A stretch of DNA of 64,000 nucleotides from Pseudoalteromonas aurantia 208 (GTDB lineage Bacteria; Pseudomonadota; Gammaproteobacteria; Enterobacterales; Alteromonadaceae), in assembly GCF_014858725.1 (NCBI RefSeq), contig NZ_AQGV01000014.1, positions 124,001-188,000 of the forward strand, in the 5' to 3' direction. The position numbers and the translations under genes are program-made. Each line of letters opens with the position of its first letter. Within the stretch, counting starts at the first letter, position 1. Below are positions 33,879 to 42,248 of this stretch, one piece after another. The notes below the pieces were generated by a model that had not been told where the DNA came from, searched no databases, and saw only the letters and a program-made list of their open reading frames with translations.

Positions 33879-35195
33879 ATGAGTACTGTTTTAATAAATA
33901 ACGATATAGCAAGTCAAATCAAAAGTATACGAGAAAACTTAGGTTTAGGGCGTACTGAGTTTGCGAACTTACTTGGTATGGCTTCTACGGGTGAGCGCAC
34001 AGTTAGAGGGTGGGAAACAGGCGAGCACAAACCTACTGCCAAAAAGCTAACTGATATATATAACTTAGAATCAGAGTTAAAATCTCATTTAGATAATGCA
34101 CCATTTAAACAGAAACATTTATCTGAATCTGAGTTTTCATTCATAGACTTATTCGCTGGGATTGGTGGGATAAGATTGCCGTTTCAAAAGCTCAGAGGTC
34201 ACTGTGTTTTTACCTCTGAGTGGGATAAATTTGCGCAAAAAACATACCTAACCAATTTTGGTGAAATGCCTAATGGTGATATTACCCTGATTGCAGCCTC
34301 TGATATTCCAAATCATGACATACTTTTAGGTGGCTTTCCGTGCCAAGCTTTCTCTCAAGCCGGTCTAAAACAAGGTTTTAGCGACACCCGTGGAACCATG
34401 TTTTTTGAAATTCAAAGAATACTTACAGAGAAGAAGCCTAAAGCTTTTGTTCTTGAAAATGTAAAACAGCTTCAGGGGCACGATAAAGGCCGTACTTTGA
34501 ATACTATTTTAGATATTTTAAGGGGCAACTTTGCTTCACAGATACCGAGTGATGTCCCTCTAAGTGATGAAACAAGACACGCGTTATCAGAGAAGCTAAA
34601 TTATTGGGTTGATTTTAAGGTACTTAGAGCCGGCGACTTTGGTGCGCCGCAGAATAGGGAGCGCGTATTCATCGTAGGGTTTGATAAAAGCCACTTTGAA
34701 AATTGTGATTTTGATGAGCTATTTAATTGGCCTACACCACCTAAAACACCAACTAGGGTAGGTGACATTTTAGAAGACTTAAGCGAAATAGCCTCAAGTA
34801 ATGATAAGTTTACAATATCTGAAAAGCTCTGGGCAGGACACCAGCGTAGGAAAGAAGAACATAAAACTAAAGGAAATGGTTTCGGCTATTCTCTCTTTAA
34901 TGCTGAAAGTGAATATACGAATACAATAAGTGCCCGTTACTACAAAGATGGGTCTGAAATTTTAATTGACCAATCAGAGCTAAATAAACGGCCCAGAAAG
35001 CTAACCCCTAGAGAATGCGCCAGATTACAAGGTTTTCCAGAAGAGTATATTGTAGACGCTGTTTCTCAAGGCCAGATATATAAACAATTTGGTAATTCAG
35101 TCTGTATGAAAGTTGTTGATTCATTGGCTGCACAAGTAGTTAATGCTATTCAGTTAGCGTCGACAAACCATAAGTTGAATAAACCCCCATCGTGA
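33879..35195 (+). CDS. DNA cytosine-5 methyltransferase with N-terminal helix-turn-helix
   Basis: The 438-aa protein has an Xre-type HTH at ~8-65 (LGLGRTEFANLLGMAS, RTVRGWETGEHKPTAKKL). A C5-methyltransferase domain follows: motif I DLFAGIGGIRLPF (~90), motif IV GGFPCQAFSQ with catalytic Cys (~154), motif VI LENVKQL (~193), motif VIII FGAPQNRERVFIVGF, and motif X QFGNSVCMKVV. The region ~290-370 is the target recognition part. M.SsoII and M.EcoRII are known to use a similar N-terminal HTH to regulate their own operon. Together with the McrB/McrC pair it forms a LlaJI-like restriction-modification system, though LlaJI has two methyltransferases and only one is seen here. Confidence 0.9.
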   Translation: MSTVLINNDIASQIKSIRENLGLGRTEFANLLGMASTGERTVRGWETGEHKPTAKKLTDIYNLESELKSHLDNAPFKQKHLSESEFSFIDLFAGIGGIRLPFQKLRGHCVFTSEWDKFAQKTYLTNFGEMPNGDITLIAASDIPNHDILLGGFPCQAFSQAGLKQGFSDTRGTMFFEIQRILTEKKPKAFVLENVKQLQGHDKGRTLNTILDILRGNFASQIPSDVPLSDETRHALSEKLNYWVDFKVLRAGDFGAPQNRERVFIVGFDKSHFENCDFDELFNWPTPPKTPTRVGDILEDLSEIASSNDKFTISEKLWAGHQRRKEEHKTKGNGFGYSLFNAESEYTNTISARYYKDGSEILIDQSELNKRPRKLTPRECARLQGFPEEYIVDAVSQGQIYKQFGNSVCMKVVDSLAAQVVNAIQLASTNHKLNKPPS

Positions 35196-35363
35196 GCAGT
35201 ATCAATTTAACAACATATGCCTAATTAAGAGAAACAACTGTTTTGAACTATCGAACATGTATTACACACATTACTAGCGTGACTATTGATTTACTGTAAC
35301 GACAATATGAGAGAGTGTTAATTTTAGACAACCTAAACATAGAGCATCATAACCCACACCCCA

Positions 35364-35399
35364 TGTAAATAAAATGTTTACACACAGCTCATTTGTAAA
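35364..35399 (+). promoter_or_regulatory. Putative operator: three TGTAAA half-sites before the HTH cassette
   Basis: TGTAAA (35364-35369) and TTTACA (35377-35382) form an inverted repeat with a 7-bp spacer. A third TGTAAA follows at 35394-35399 next to a possible -10 (TATTAT). The site lies just before the HTH gene at 35418 and is a good candidate for autoregulation. The remaining part of the 222-bp gap from 35196 shows nothing else. Confidence 0.5.
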
Positions 35400-35417
35400 T
35401 ATTATGCTCATCTAGCA

Positions 35418-35723
35418 ATGTGGAAAACCACCCCTTTTATACCCATTAATAAAAAGGATAAGGATGTGATAAATGGAGATGATTTACGGGCCATGAGAGT
35501 CAATGCGGGAATATCTCAAGACGCGATGGCAAAAAAATTAAGGTGTGACAGAAAAACCATTATTAATTACGAATTTGGTGTGAGTGATATTCGTTCAAAA
35601 CAGCTTTTTTTGTGGTTTTTATATTGTAAGATAGATGTTGGAGCATTATTAAATGAAATAAAACAGATCCACAATCTAACCAATAGTAAAGAAAAACCAA
35701 GCTTACAGGATGAAGAGCCATGA
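35418..35723 (+). CDS. Xre-type helix-turn-helix regulator
   Basis: The 101-aa protein has one HTH at ~22-75 (LRAMRVNAGISQDAMAKKL, CDRKTIINYEFG) and no second domain. It overlaps the next gene by ATGA, so the two are co-translated. No Shine-Dalgarno precedes the ATG; an in-frame GTG at 35466 preceded by AAGGATAAGGA is an alternative start. It probably represses its own three-gene operon. Confidence 0.72.
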   Translation: MWKTTPFIPINKKDKDVINGDDLRAMRVNAGISQDAMAKKLRCDRKTIINYEFGVSDIRSKQLFLWFLYCKIDVGALLNEIKQIHNLTNSKEKPSLQDEEP

Positions 35724-35986
35724 AAAAAACAAACCTAAACAAAGTAATTAGTGCTATGAGTTTATTTATAAAAGCTGATAGAAAACCAGTGGAACTAGCA
35801 AAAAGAAATGCACAAGCACACTCTGTTACTGTAGGTTTTTCTCAAGCTTCCCATACTTATGATTTAAATTCAGATATATGTGCTTTGGTAAGTGGCGGTA
35901 ACACTCCTTATAAAAGACCAAGGGCAACTGCTGCTAACCCTAATAGCTTTACCCCTATCATTTCGCCGATGACCTTCAAGGATTGA
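35720..35986 (+). CDS. 88-residue protein with double-glycine leader-like motif; candidate exported peptide
   Basis: No family was recognised. The first ~45 residues are charged and helical. Residues 49-60 read LNSDICALVSGG, which resembles the double-glycine leaders of class II bacteriocins (Leu at -12, Val at -4, Gly-Gly at -2/-1), though Ile replaces the usual Glu at -8. The remaining 28 residues (NTPYKRPRATAANPNSF, then TPIISPMTFKD) contain five prolines and four Lys/Arg. This could be a secreted or antimicrobial peptide, but no peptidase-transporter gene lies beside it. It overlaps the HTH gene by 4 bp and lies 2 bp before the membrane protein gene. Confidence 0.6.
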   Translation: MKKTNLNKVISAMSLFIKADRKPVELAKRNAQAHSVTVGFSQASHTYDLNSDICALVSGGNTPYKRPRATAANPNSFTPIISPMTFKD

Positions 35987-35988
35987 TA

Positions 35989-36588
35989 ATGAAACTTTCA
36001 AATTTGATTTTGTTGAGCATAGCCTCAATCGCATTTTTTTATATCCAATTGTGGGAAGTTTATTTTGTAATCCCTCTATACTTAATCGTGCTAAGTATAT
36101 TTATAGCAACTGGTATTTTTACAAAAAATGTAAATATGACGCATATTTCAGGGTTTATTTTTGCTCTAACCAGTCTATCTGTTGTTGTTTATGAAAGTGG
36201 TCTAGTGAATTATGTGACCCCAGAAGAAAATCCGTTATTACAAAGCTTTCTCATTTATGGTACTCAAATCTTTTTCACCATCACTACCGCGATAGTATTG
36301 ATATTTAGAGTACAATTATCTCGATTACTCTCAAACTCAAGGGATATTGAGCTCACTCACTTCGATGGTGTTTTTCATTGGATTTTCCTTTATATGGCGA
36401 TGATTAATCTTTTGGCCTTGTTGGAAGATATGGCGTATATCCTTTTTGATATAAAATCTTGGACGCTAATCTATGATAATTTCGAAGGTCTGATTTATAT
36501 TGCGTGGGCAGTATGTTGTGGTGCTTTACTGACCATGATGATTTGTGAAGCGAAATTGAGTCGTTCAGATGAAGCTAACGCATCATAA
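35989..36588 (+). CDS. Six-helix membrane protein, function unknown (candidate immunity or export partner)
   Basis: The 199-aa protein has six predicted membrane helices (about 3-20, 24-44, 52-71, 84-108, 124-149 and 163-187) and short loops. No family was recognised. The ATG at 35989 is two bases after the preceding stop, so it is the third gene of the HTH-peptide operon. Tight coupling to a small peptide-like gene suggests an immunity, transport or signalling role (inference). It is AT-rich like the adjoining restriction genes and marks the right end of the island. Confidence 0.6.
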   Translation: MKLSNLILLSIASIAFFYIQLWEVYFVIPLYLIVLSIFIATGIFTKNVNMTHISGFIFALTSLSVVVYESGLVNYVTPEENPLLQSFLIYGTQIFFTITTAIVLIFRVQLSRLLSNSRDIELTHFDGVFHWIFLYMAMINLLALLEDMAYILFDIKSWTLIYDNFEGLIYIAWAVCCGALLTMMICEAKLSRSDEANAS

Positions 36589-36972
36589 CTATCAGCGCTC
36601 GTTGCTGTAGTATATAAAAACACTTCAAACTAGCTTTAAAGGTAGTTGGCTGATTGCGATAATCACCAGCTTCCACTCACATTCGGCACATTCCTACTGC
36701 CCACAACTTACATATTTCGCTTCTACACGAGTCCAAGATACATTCATAGGTTTATTTTTATAAGGGGAGGTTTCTTGCACGACTCCATTTGTTTATTCAA
36801 ACTTCATGCTCTTGATTTTGTCAGCTCAGGCGCCAACGTGTTGTTTGTATTTTCTAAAAATGCTTAGCGAACTTTTCAGCGAAAAAATATCCTAATTAAA
36901 AGATAAGCTGAGTACTCTCAACTCTATCTCTTGTATACTGCCCCCCTCTGCTATTTATTAATCAAAAAAACC
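36589..36972. other. Intergenic region at the right border of the accessory island
   Basis: This 384-bp region holds a plus-strand frame of 73 codons (36646-36867) with a GGGGAGG inside it before a TTG, but the predicted product looks random and is not called. TATACT near 36932 may be the -10 of yaeQ. No repeat or attachment site was identified. Confidence 0.45.
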
Positions 36973-37509
36973 ATGGCGCTCAAATCAACTATAATTAAAA
37001 CTCACCTATCTATTAGCGACATGGATAGGCATGTATATCAAGACTTATCGCTCACGCTCGCACAACATCCGTCGGAAACTGAGCAACGTTTGATGATCCG
37101 AATTTTAGCCTACGTATTACAATTTCAAGAAAGACTAGAGTTCACCAAAGGGTTATGTGCAGACGACGAGCCTGAAGTATGGCTAAAAAACTATAGTGAT
37201 GAGATAGAGCTATGGGTTGAACTGGGTTTGCCAGAAGAGAAGCGCTTGAAAAAAGCCTGTAACCGTGCAAAAAGTGTTGTGTTGTATACCTATGGTGAAA
37301 ATAACCAACCAATATGGTGGCAAAAGAATCAGCAAAAACTGGCCAGTTATCATAACTTATCCGTGATCAGTTTGCCCTATGAAGCAACCGCACAGTTAGC
37401 CAATATGGTCAGTCGTGCGATGACGCTTACCATCACCATTCAAGATGGGGAAATTTGGCTCAGCGATGAGCAAACCAGTGTACATATTGTACCGCAACAA
37501 TTGAAATAA
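36973..37509 (+). CDS. yaeQ: YaeQ family protein
   Basis: The 178-aa protein matches YaeQ closely (MALKSTIIKTHLSISDMDR, LTLAQHPSETEQRLMIR, FTKGLCADDEPEVW, LWVELGLPEEKRLKKAC, TIQDGEIWLSD). YaeQ has a PD-(D/E)xK nuclease-like fold and was reported to compensate for RfaH loss, but its biochemical role is unclear. The frame is open from 36931, but the ATG at 36973 gives the family start. The next gene begins 9 bp later, suggesting an operon. Confidence 0.92.
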   Translation: MALKSTIIKTHLSISDMDRHVYQDLSLTLAQHPSETEQRLMIRILAYVLQFQERLEFTKGLCADDEPEVWLKNYSDEIELWVELGLPEEKRLKKACNRAKSVVLYTYGENNQPIWWQKNQQKLASYHNLSVISLPYEATAQLANMVSRAMTLTITIQDGEIWLSDEQTSVHIVPQQLK

Positions 37510-37518
37510 GAGGCACAT

Positions 37519-38127
37519 ATGACAATTCGGCGCATCGTAGTATTACATGGTTTGTATATGTCAGGCTTTGTGATGCGCCCACTGTGCGCCAAACTTAAGA
37601 AACGCGGCTTTGATATATTAAACTTTAGCTACAATACCCTAGACCCTGACAAAACAGCGATTTTTACCACGCTTGATGATTTTATTGGTCATCAAGACAC
37701 CGCGCTTGTGTGCCACTCAATGGGCGGGCTCGTCGCGCGCGCTTATTTAGAACAACACTCTATTGCCAGTCAATCGGTGAAAAAGGTCATCACGCTTGGC
37801 ACCCCACACAAAGGCAGTGCAATCGCCAAACATATGCACAATAAAGGGCTTAACATGCTACTTAAAAATAGCATTGAGTTCTTACTCACAGATAATCAAG
37901 ATTGGCCCTTTTCTGCAAAACTCTATAGTATCGCTGGCGACCTGCCTTTAGGTTTTATGCCGATCTTACAAAAAGGCAGTCGTTCAGATGGCACTGTATT
38001 GCTTGAGGAAACACAATTACCAGGCATGGCTGAACATAAAATATTTCACGTTAGCCATACCAGTATGATCTACTCTCGACAAGTTACGCAATATATCAAT
38101 TCCTTGCTGACCGACGATCATCAATGA
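37519..38127 (+). CDS. Alpha/beta hydrolase, PGAP1/lipase-like
   Basis: The 202-aa cytoplasmic protein has the fold start VVLHGLYMSGFVMRPL with an oxyanion region, and the nucleophile elbow CHSMGGLVAR (Ser67). It also has TLGTPHKGSA, typical of triacylglycerol-lipase-like and PGAP1-like hydrolases, an Asp in RSDGTV and a final His in FHVSHTSMIY. The substrate is unknown. It follows yaeQ closely and its end overlaps the convergent small membrane protein gene by 7 bp. Confidence 0.85.
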   Translation: MTIRRIVVLHGLYMSGFVMRPLCAKLKKRGFDILNFSYNTLDPDKTAIFTTLDDFIGHQDTALVCHSMGGLVARAYLEQHSIASQSVKKVITLGTPHKGSAIAKHMHNKGLNMLLKNSIEFLLTDNQDWPFSAKLYSIAGDLPLGFMPILQKGSRSDGTVLLEETQLPGMAEHKIFHVSHTSMIYSRQVTQYINSLLTDDHQ

Positions 38128-38330
38128 TCGCCTTTCTCAGCAACCTTATAAGCAATAAATGCCAGTACACCAACAATCAAGGGTACCGGTGCCGCGATGT
38201 AACCAAACGAATCTGAGTTTGCGATACTGGCTCCCGCTAAATGCCCAACTAAACCAACCACAAATACCAACAACGCCATAATCACAACGACTATCTCACT
38301 CTTATGTTGAGATGGTGTTTTACCTTGCAT
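38121..38330 (-). CDS. Small two-helix membrane protein, function unknown
   Basis: The product of 69 aa has two membrane helices (about 13-33 and 43-62). The frame is open to 38369, but AGGAG stands eight bases before the ATG at 38330, which is therefore the start. No family was recognised. Confidence 0.55.
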   Translation of the reverse strand: MQGKTPSQHKSEIVVVIMALLVFVVGLVGHLAGASIANSDSFGYIAAPVPLIVGVLAFIAYKVAEKGDH

Positions 38331-38711
38331 AATAATACTCCTAAATTCCATCTTCACTGTTTTCAGCACGCAGTGCTGAAGTTCATTGTTATTATGCGCT
38401 TAGGTAATGTGTGATTTTTGACCTAAATCAAATATTGCATCGCCTTCATTTAATGCCTTGCTAGAATTTGAACGAGATCAAGTATTGACACGTTAGCAGT
38501 CATTTTATAGCAATTTGGCAAGCTCTATTCCAACACGTGATAACGACACTTGCCTTATACCACCTATATCAATGAGCATTAGAGTTAAATCAACAAAAAC
38601 AAATAAAAAGTGAAAATCAATTGATTTTACAGATTACTCTTATTGATTTAACTCGTTGGGCATTTGCCAGACATTCATCCATACTGAACTCATCGAAATA
38701 AGGAGCCTACT
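38331..38711. other. Divergent intergenic region upstream of dps with a 16-bp palindrome
   Basis: The 381-bp region holds the promoters of the small membrane protein and of dps. The perfect palindrome AAAATCAATTGATTTT (38613-38628) lies ~84 bp before the dps ATG and may be a regulator site; no obvious OxyR or Fur box was seen. Confidence 0.5.
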
Positions 38712-39185
38712 ATGAAAAACACAAATTCAATCGGTTTAGACAATCAAAAAAGCCAAGCACTCGTTGCGTCATTAAACACTCTATTAAGCAGCTACCAAAT
38801 TCAATATATGAACGCGCGCGGTTTTCATTGGAACATCAAGGGCCGTAACTTCTTTGAATTGCATTTAAAATTTGAAGAAATTTACAACCTTTTATTAGAG
38901 AAGGTTGACGAAATTGCTGAGCGAATTTTAACCATAGAAGGCCAGCCTTTGCATGTCTTTTCTGACTACCTTGAGCAAAGCCAAATACGTGAAGCAAAAG
39001 GGATCAGTGATGGTACACAGGCGTTAGAAAATCTCTTGACTGGTTTCACAACTTTGATTGGCATGCAACGCATCATACTGGCAGAAGCGGGAGAAGCCGA
39101 AGATGAAGGTACCGCGGCTCTGATGAGTGATTACATTAAAGAACAAGAAAAGCTAGTCTGGATGCTCAAAGCTTATTTGAACTAA
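38712..39185 (+). CDS. dps: Dps-family ferritin-like DNA-protection protein
   Basis: The 157-aa protein forms the Dps/miniferritin four-helix fold. Ferroxidase ligands are visible: His in ARGFHWNIKG, His in FFELHLKFEEIY, and the Asp/Glu pair in KVDEIAERI. Dps dodecamers oxidise and store iron, protecting DNA from Fenton chemistry in stress. The N-terminus lacks the lysine-rich tail used by E. coli Dps for DNA binding, so iron storage may dominate (inference). The start has AAGGAG. Confidence 0.93.
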   Translation: MKNTNSIGLDNQKSQALVASLNTLLSSYQIQYMNARGFHWNIKGRNFFELHLKFEEIYNLLLEKVDEIAERILTIEGQPLHVFSDYLEQSQIREAKGISDGTQALENLLTGFTTLIGMQRIILAEAGEAEDEGTAALMSDYIKEQEKLVWMLKAYLN

Positions 39186-39205
39186 AGCGAATAAAGCACT
39201 GTGAT

Positions 39206-39239
39206 GCTACGGCTAACCTATTTATAGATCAGCCGTAGC
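39206..39239 (+). terminator. Hairpin after dps, probable terminator
   Basis: GCTACGGCT (39206-39214) pairs with AGCCGTAGC (39231-39239), with a 16-nt loop. There is no strong T-run, so the efficiency is uncertain. Confidence 0.5.
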
Positions 39240-39422
39240 CTCGAAGAAAGACACAGCTCAAATCACCTAGTGTATCCTTTTACAATTAAAACCTTTTGCA
39301 CTCTGGTATACATTATTAGGCCATCAATATATACCTGCCAACAGCCATGTACCTGACAAATAAACATTCAGCGAAAGAGCATAGCTGAGCAGGCTATATT
39401 CTTTTCATGCATCTTGGTAATG

Positions 39423-41477
39423 CTAGTCAAGTAAGCTTATGAAAAATGCCATTTCAAGGGCCTTTTCATGAAGACTCTTAAAACGACCTGACGCACCACC
39501 ATGACCCGCATCCATATCTGTTTTAAACAAAAGCAAATTATTATCTGTTTTGTACTCTCGTAATTTAGCAACCCACTTCATCGGTTCCCAATATTGAACT
39601 TGAGAATCATGTAGTCCGGTCGTCACAAGTATATTTGGATAGTCTTTTGCTTCGATATTATCATACGGAGAATATGCTAAAATACTGTGGTAATCGGGCG
39701 CGTTATTGGGGTTGCCCCATTCATCATATTCGTTGGTTGTAAGCGGTATGGTCTCATCTAACATGGTGGTAAGTACGTCCAAAAATGGCACGTGACACCC
39801 AATGCCTAGATATAACTCTGGCGCTTGGTTCGCTACCGCTCCCATCAATAAGCCACCAGCACTGCCACCTGATGCAAACACTTTATTTGAATCACCATAA
39901 CCTTGCTGTGTGAGTGAACGCGTTACATCCACAAAATCATTAAAACTATTTTCTTTAAACGCTTTTTTACCATTTTCATACCAGGTGCGTCCTAGCATTT
40001 CTGAACCACGAATATGTGCAATTGCGTATACAAAGCCACGATTCAACAAACTCAATGTGGTACTAGAAAAAGTAGGGTCAATGGTAATTCCATACGCCCC
40101 GTAGCCATATTGCAGCAGAGGGTTTGTGCCATCTTTTTTAAAGCTCGCTTTTTTATATACCAAAGAAACCGGTATATTTACTCCATCTCGAGACGTCACA
40201 AAAACACGTTCACAACCATAGTCATCGCTGTTAAATTCACCAAGTACTTCTTGTTGTTTACGCAGCACTTTATTGCCACTGACCAAATCACAATCATACA
40301 CCGAACTTGGGGTCGTTAGGCTTGAATAATAAATGCGGACGGTTGTTGCGCCTGGTTCTGGGTTTTGACCAACTCCTGCATAATAACACGCATCATTGAA
40401 AGTAAGCTGATAGCTCCCCCCTTGATAATCATGAACAACAAAGCGTATTTGCCCCATCTCTCTTTCCGTCACAACAAAGTGGCTGTCAAACAACTCTAAG
40501 CCTTCAAGCAACACATCTGCTCTATGTGCTACCACCTCTTGCCATTGCTGCACTTGCGCTATGTTCTGCTGCGAAGCCGTTAATAAACGGAAATTAATCG
40601 CATTATTATTGGATAATATATAATACGTGTCGCCCAGCTTATCCAAGCCATATTCATGGCCCATAGTCCTCGGTATTAAGCGCTCAAATTTCCCTTCTGG
40701 ACGAGTTGCATCTAACACCAGCAAATCACTTGTTTCAGTTGCTGACAAATAAATATAGATTTGGCTTTCATCACGGCTTTTGCCAAGTCCCATATAAAAC
40801 TGATGATCATGTTCTTCATAAACCAACACATCGTCACTTTGTGGTGTGCCTAATATATGCCTATATACTTGAGTACCGAGTAATGTTTGTTCGTCTTTCC
40901 TGACATAAAAAACCGTTTTATTGTCATTGCCCCAGACCAATTCACCTTCGGTGTTGGCTAACACATCATGTAAATACTCCCCCGATGCGATATCTTTAAA
41001 TCTAAAAGTATAAATACGGCGACCATCTAAGTCTTCACTGTATGCAAGTAACTGATCATTTGGGCTAACAGCCAAATCGCCAACATCATAATATTCATGC
41101 TCTCGCGCTAATTCATTGACATCGAGTAACAATGTTTTTTCGTTAAGGTGCTCATCTTTCGCCCGATAGTGACATGCATATTCATTATCCCCACTCACAT
41201 CACTGACATACCAATAAGTACCATCTTTGACAGGGACGGAACTATCATCTTTGACGATGCGTGCTTTCATCTCCTCGAATAATGACGTTTGCAAACTTTT
41301 ATGCGGTGCCAATGCCGCTGCCACGTGTTCATTTTCCACATGCAAGTGATTCAAGATCTCGTCATTCTTTCGCTGGTCATCTCGCATCCAATAGTAATTA
41401 TCGATACGCTGGTGTCCATGATGTGTCATACTATGGGGGATTTTTTTCGCTGTTAAAGCAGAGTTGATGTCGGCCAC
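39423..41477 (-). CDS. ptrB: Oligopeptidase B (S9A serine peptidase)
   Basis: The 684-aa cytoplasmic enzyme cleaves short peptides after basic residues. The N-terminal blocks (DNYYWMRDD, YYDVGDLAVSPND) and a seven-bladed propeller (~75-400) precede the hydrolase domain. Catalytic Ser is in GGSAGGLLMG (~538), Asp in TGLHDSQVQYWEP and His in DMDAGHGGASGRF. Length and motifs fit oligopeptidase B. The start is GTG at 41477 with TTAGGA upstream. Confidence 0.93.
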   Translation of the reverse strand: MADINSALTAKKIPHSMTHHGHQRIDNYYWMRDDQRKNDEILNHLHVENEHVAAALAPHKSLQTSLFEEMKARIVKDDSSVPVKDGTYWYVSDVSGDNEYACHYRAKDEHLNEKTLLLDVNELAREHEYYDVGDLAVSPNDQLLAYSEDLDGRRIYTFRFKDIASGEYLHDVLANTEGELVWGNDNKTVFYVRKDEQTLLGTQVYRHILGTPQSDDVLVYEEHDHQFYMGLGKSRDESQIYIYLSATETSDLLVLDATRPEGKFERLIPRTMGHEYGLDKLGDTYYILSNNNAINFRLLTASQQNIAQVQQWQEVVAHRADVLLEGLELFDSHFVVTEREMGQIRFVVHDYQGGSYQLTFNDACYYAGVGQNPEPGATTVRIYYSSLTTPSSVYDCDLVSGNKVLRKQQEVLGEFNSDDYGCERVFVTSRDGVNIPVSLVYKKASFKKDGTNPLLQYGYGAYGITIDPTFSSTTLSLLNRGFVYAIAHIRGSEMLGRTWYENGKKAFKENSFNDFVDVTRSLTQQGYGDSNKVFASGGSAGGLLMGAVANQAPELYLGIGCHVPFLDVLTTMLDETIPLTTNEYDEWGNPNNAPDYHSILAYSPYDNIEAKDYPNILVTTGLHDSQVQYWEPMKWVAKLREYKTDNNLLLFKTDMDAGHGGASGRFKSLHEKALEMAFFISLLD

Positions 41478-41564
41478 AGATTGTTCCTAACTTATTGATA
41501 TTTTACTCAGTCTATCATAGTCAATTCATCTAGCCAGTGCTGATTTTAGTGTGTCTATTTTTAT

Positions 41565-42134
41565 CTAGATGGCTTCCCACGCAACTTGCCACAATGCGCC
41601 TTCATTGGGTTCAAATTGCGCCGCGCCATTACGGCAATACTCCGTAAAAGGCCATGGCTTACAACGATAACAACGCTGAGATTTCTCATGCCAAACACGG
41701 GTACCTTGTTGATATGTTTGCTGCTCTTTTGGAAAAATATAGTCGTAGGCAGGTATTGAATGAGCTGGCTTTTTTGGCTGTACTTTACACTTAAACTCGA
41801 CCTTGCACGCTATGATGCCACTGTCTGTATGGGCCATTACTGGCAGTTTCCCTCGCCCTTGTGTATTTATTTGATTCACTCTCACAAGTGGCACATGAAC
41901 ATTTATCGTATTCGCAAGTTCACTGCTCCAAGCATGAGCCGCGCATTGACTGTGGTAGCCAATGACCAATTGAACACACAACGCCTTCACTTCTCCAGTT
42001 GAAGTGTAAAACCTCACAGAAACAACATCACCCATATGTAGTTGTCGAAATCGAGCTAGAACACCAATTTCTTTCCAACACTCCAAGTCTTGATGTTGAC
42101 TCACATACTTTACTCTTTCACTATTCAATTGCAC
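41565..42134 (-). pseudogene. C-terminal remnant of a GbpA-like chitin/GlcNAc-binding protein
   Basis: The 189-aa frame has no signal peptide. Its first half (MGDVVSVRFYTSTGEV, WSSELANTINVHVP) resembles the second domain of GbpA-type proteins. The end (AYDYIFPKEQ, YQQGTRVWHEKSQRCYRC, KPWPFTEYC, FEPNEGALWQVAW) resembles a CBM5/12 or CBM73 chitin-binding module. Complete GbpA has an exported LPMO (AA10) domain in front; here the frame closes upstream at a TAG near 42175 and only a GTG start is available. I read it as a truncated gene, although a domain-only cytoplasmic protein cannot be excluded. Confidence 0.6.
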
Positions 42135-42202
42135 GCAAGTATAGCGTTGAGCGCAATAAATACAACTTTTTGGCTAGTTTAAAAAAAATAGCAATCCTTT
42201 AA

Positions 42203-42237
42203 GACCAAAAAACCAGCGTGAAGCTGGTTTTTTGGTC
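42203..42237 (-). terminator. Strong Rho-independent terminator of the RND efflux operon
   Basis: A perfect 15-bp stem (GACCAAAAAACCAGC with its complement) surrounds the loop GTGAA. The A-run in the left arm reads as T's on the minus strand. It lies 12 bp past the RND stop. Confidence 0.92.
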
Positions 42238-42248
42238 GCTCTACTTAA

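Noticed and set aside
36646..36867. 73-codon frame between the island and yaeQ
   Set aside because: The composition looks random, the internal GGGGAGG precedes only a TTG 30-codon tail, and no homology is recognisable.
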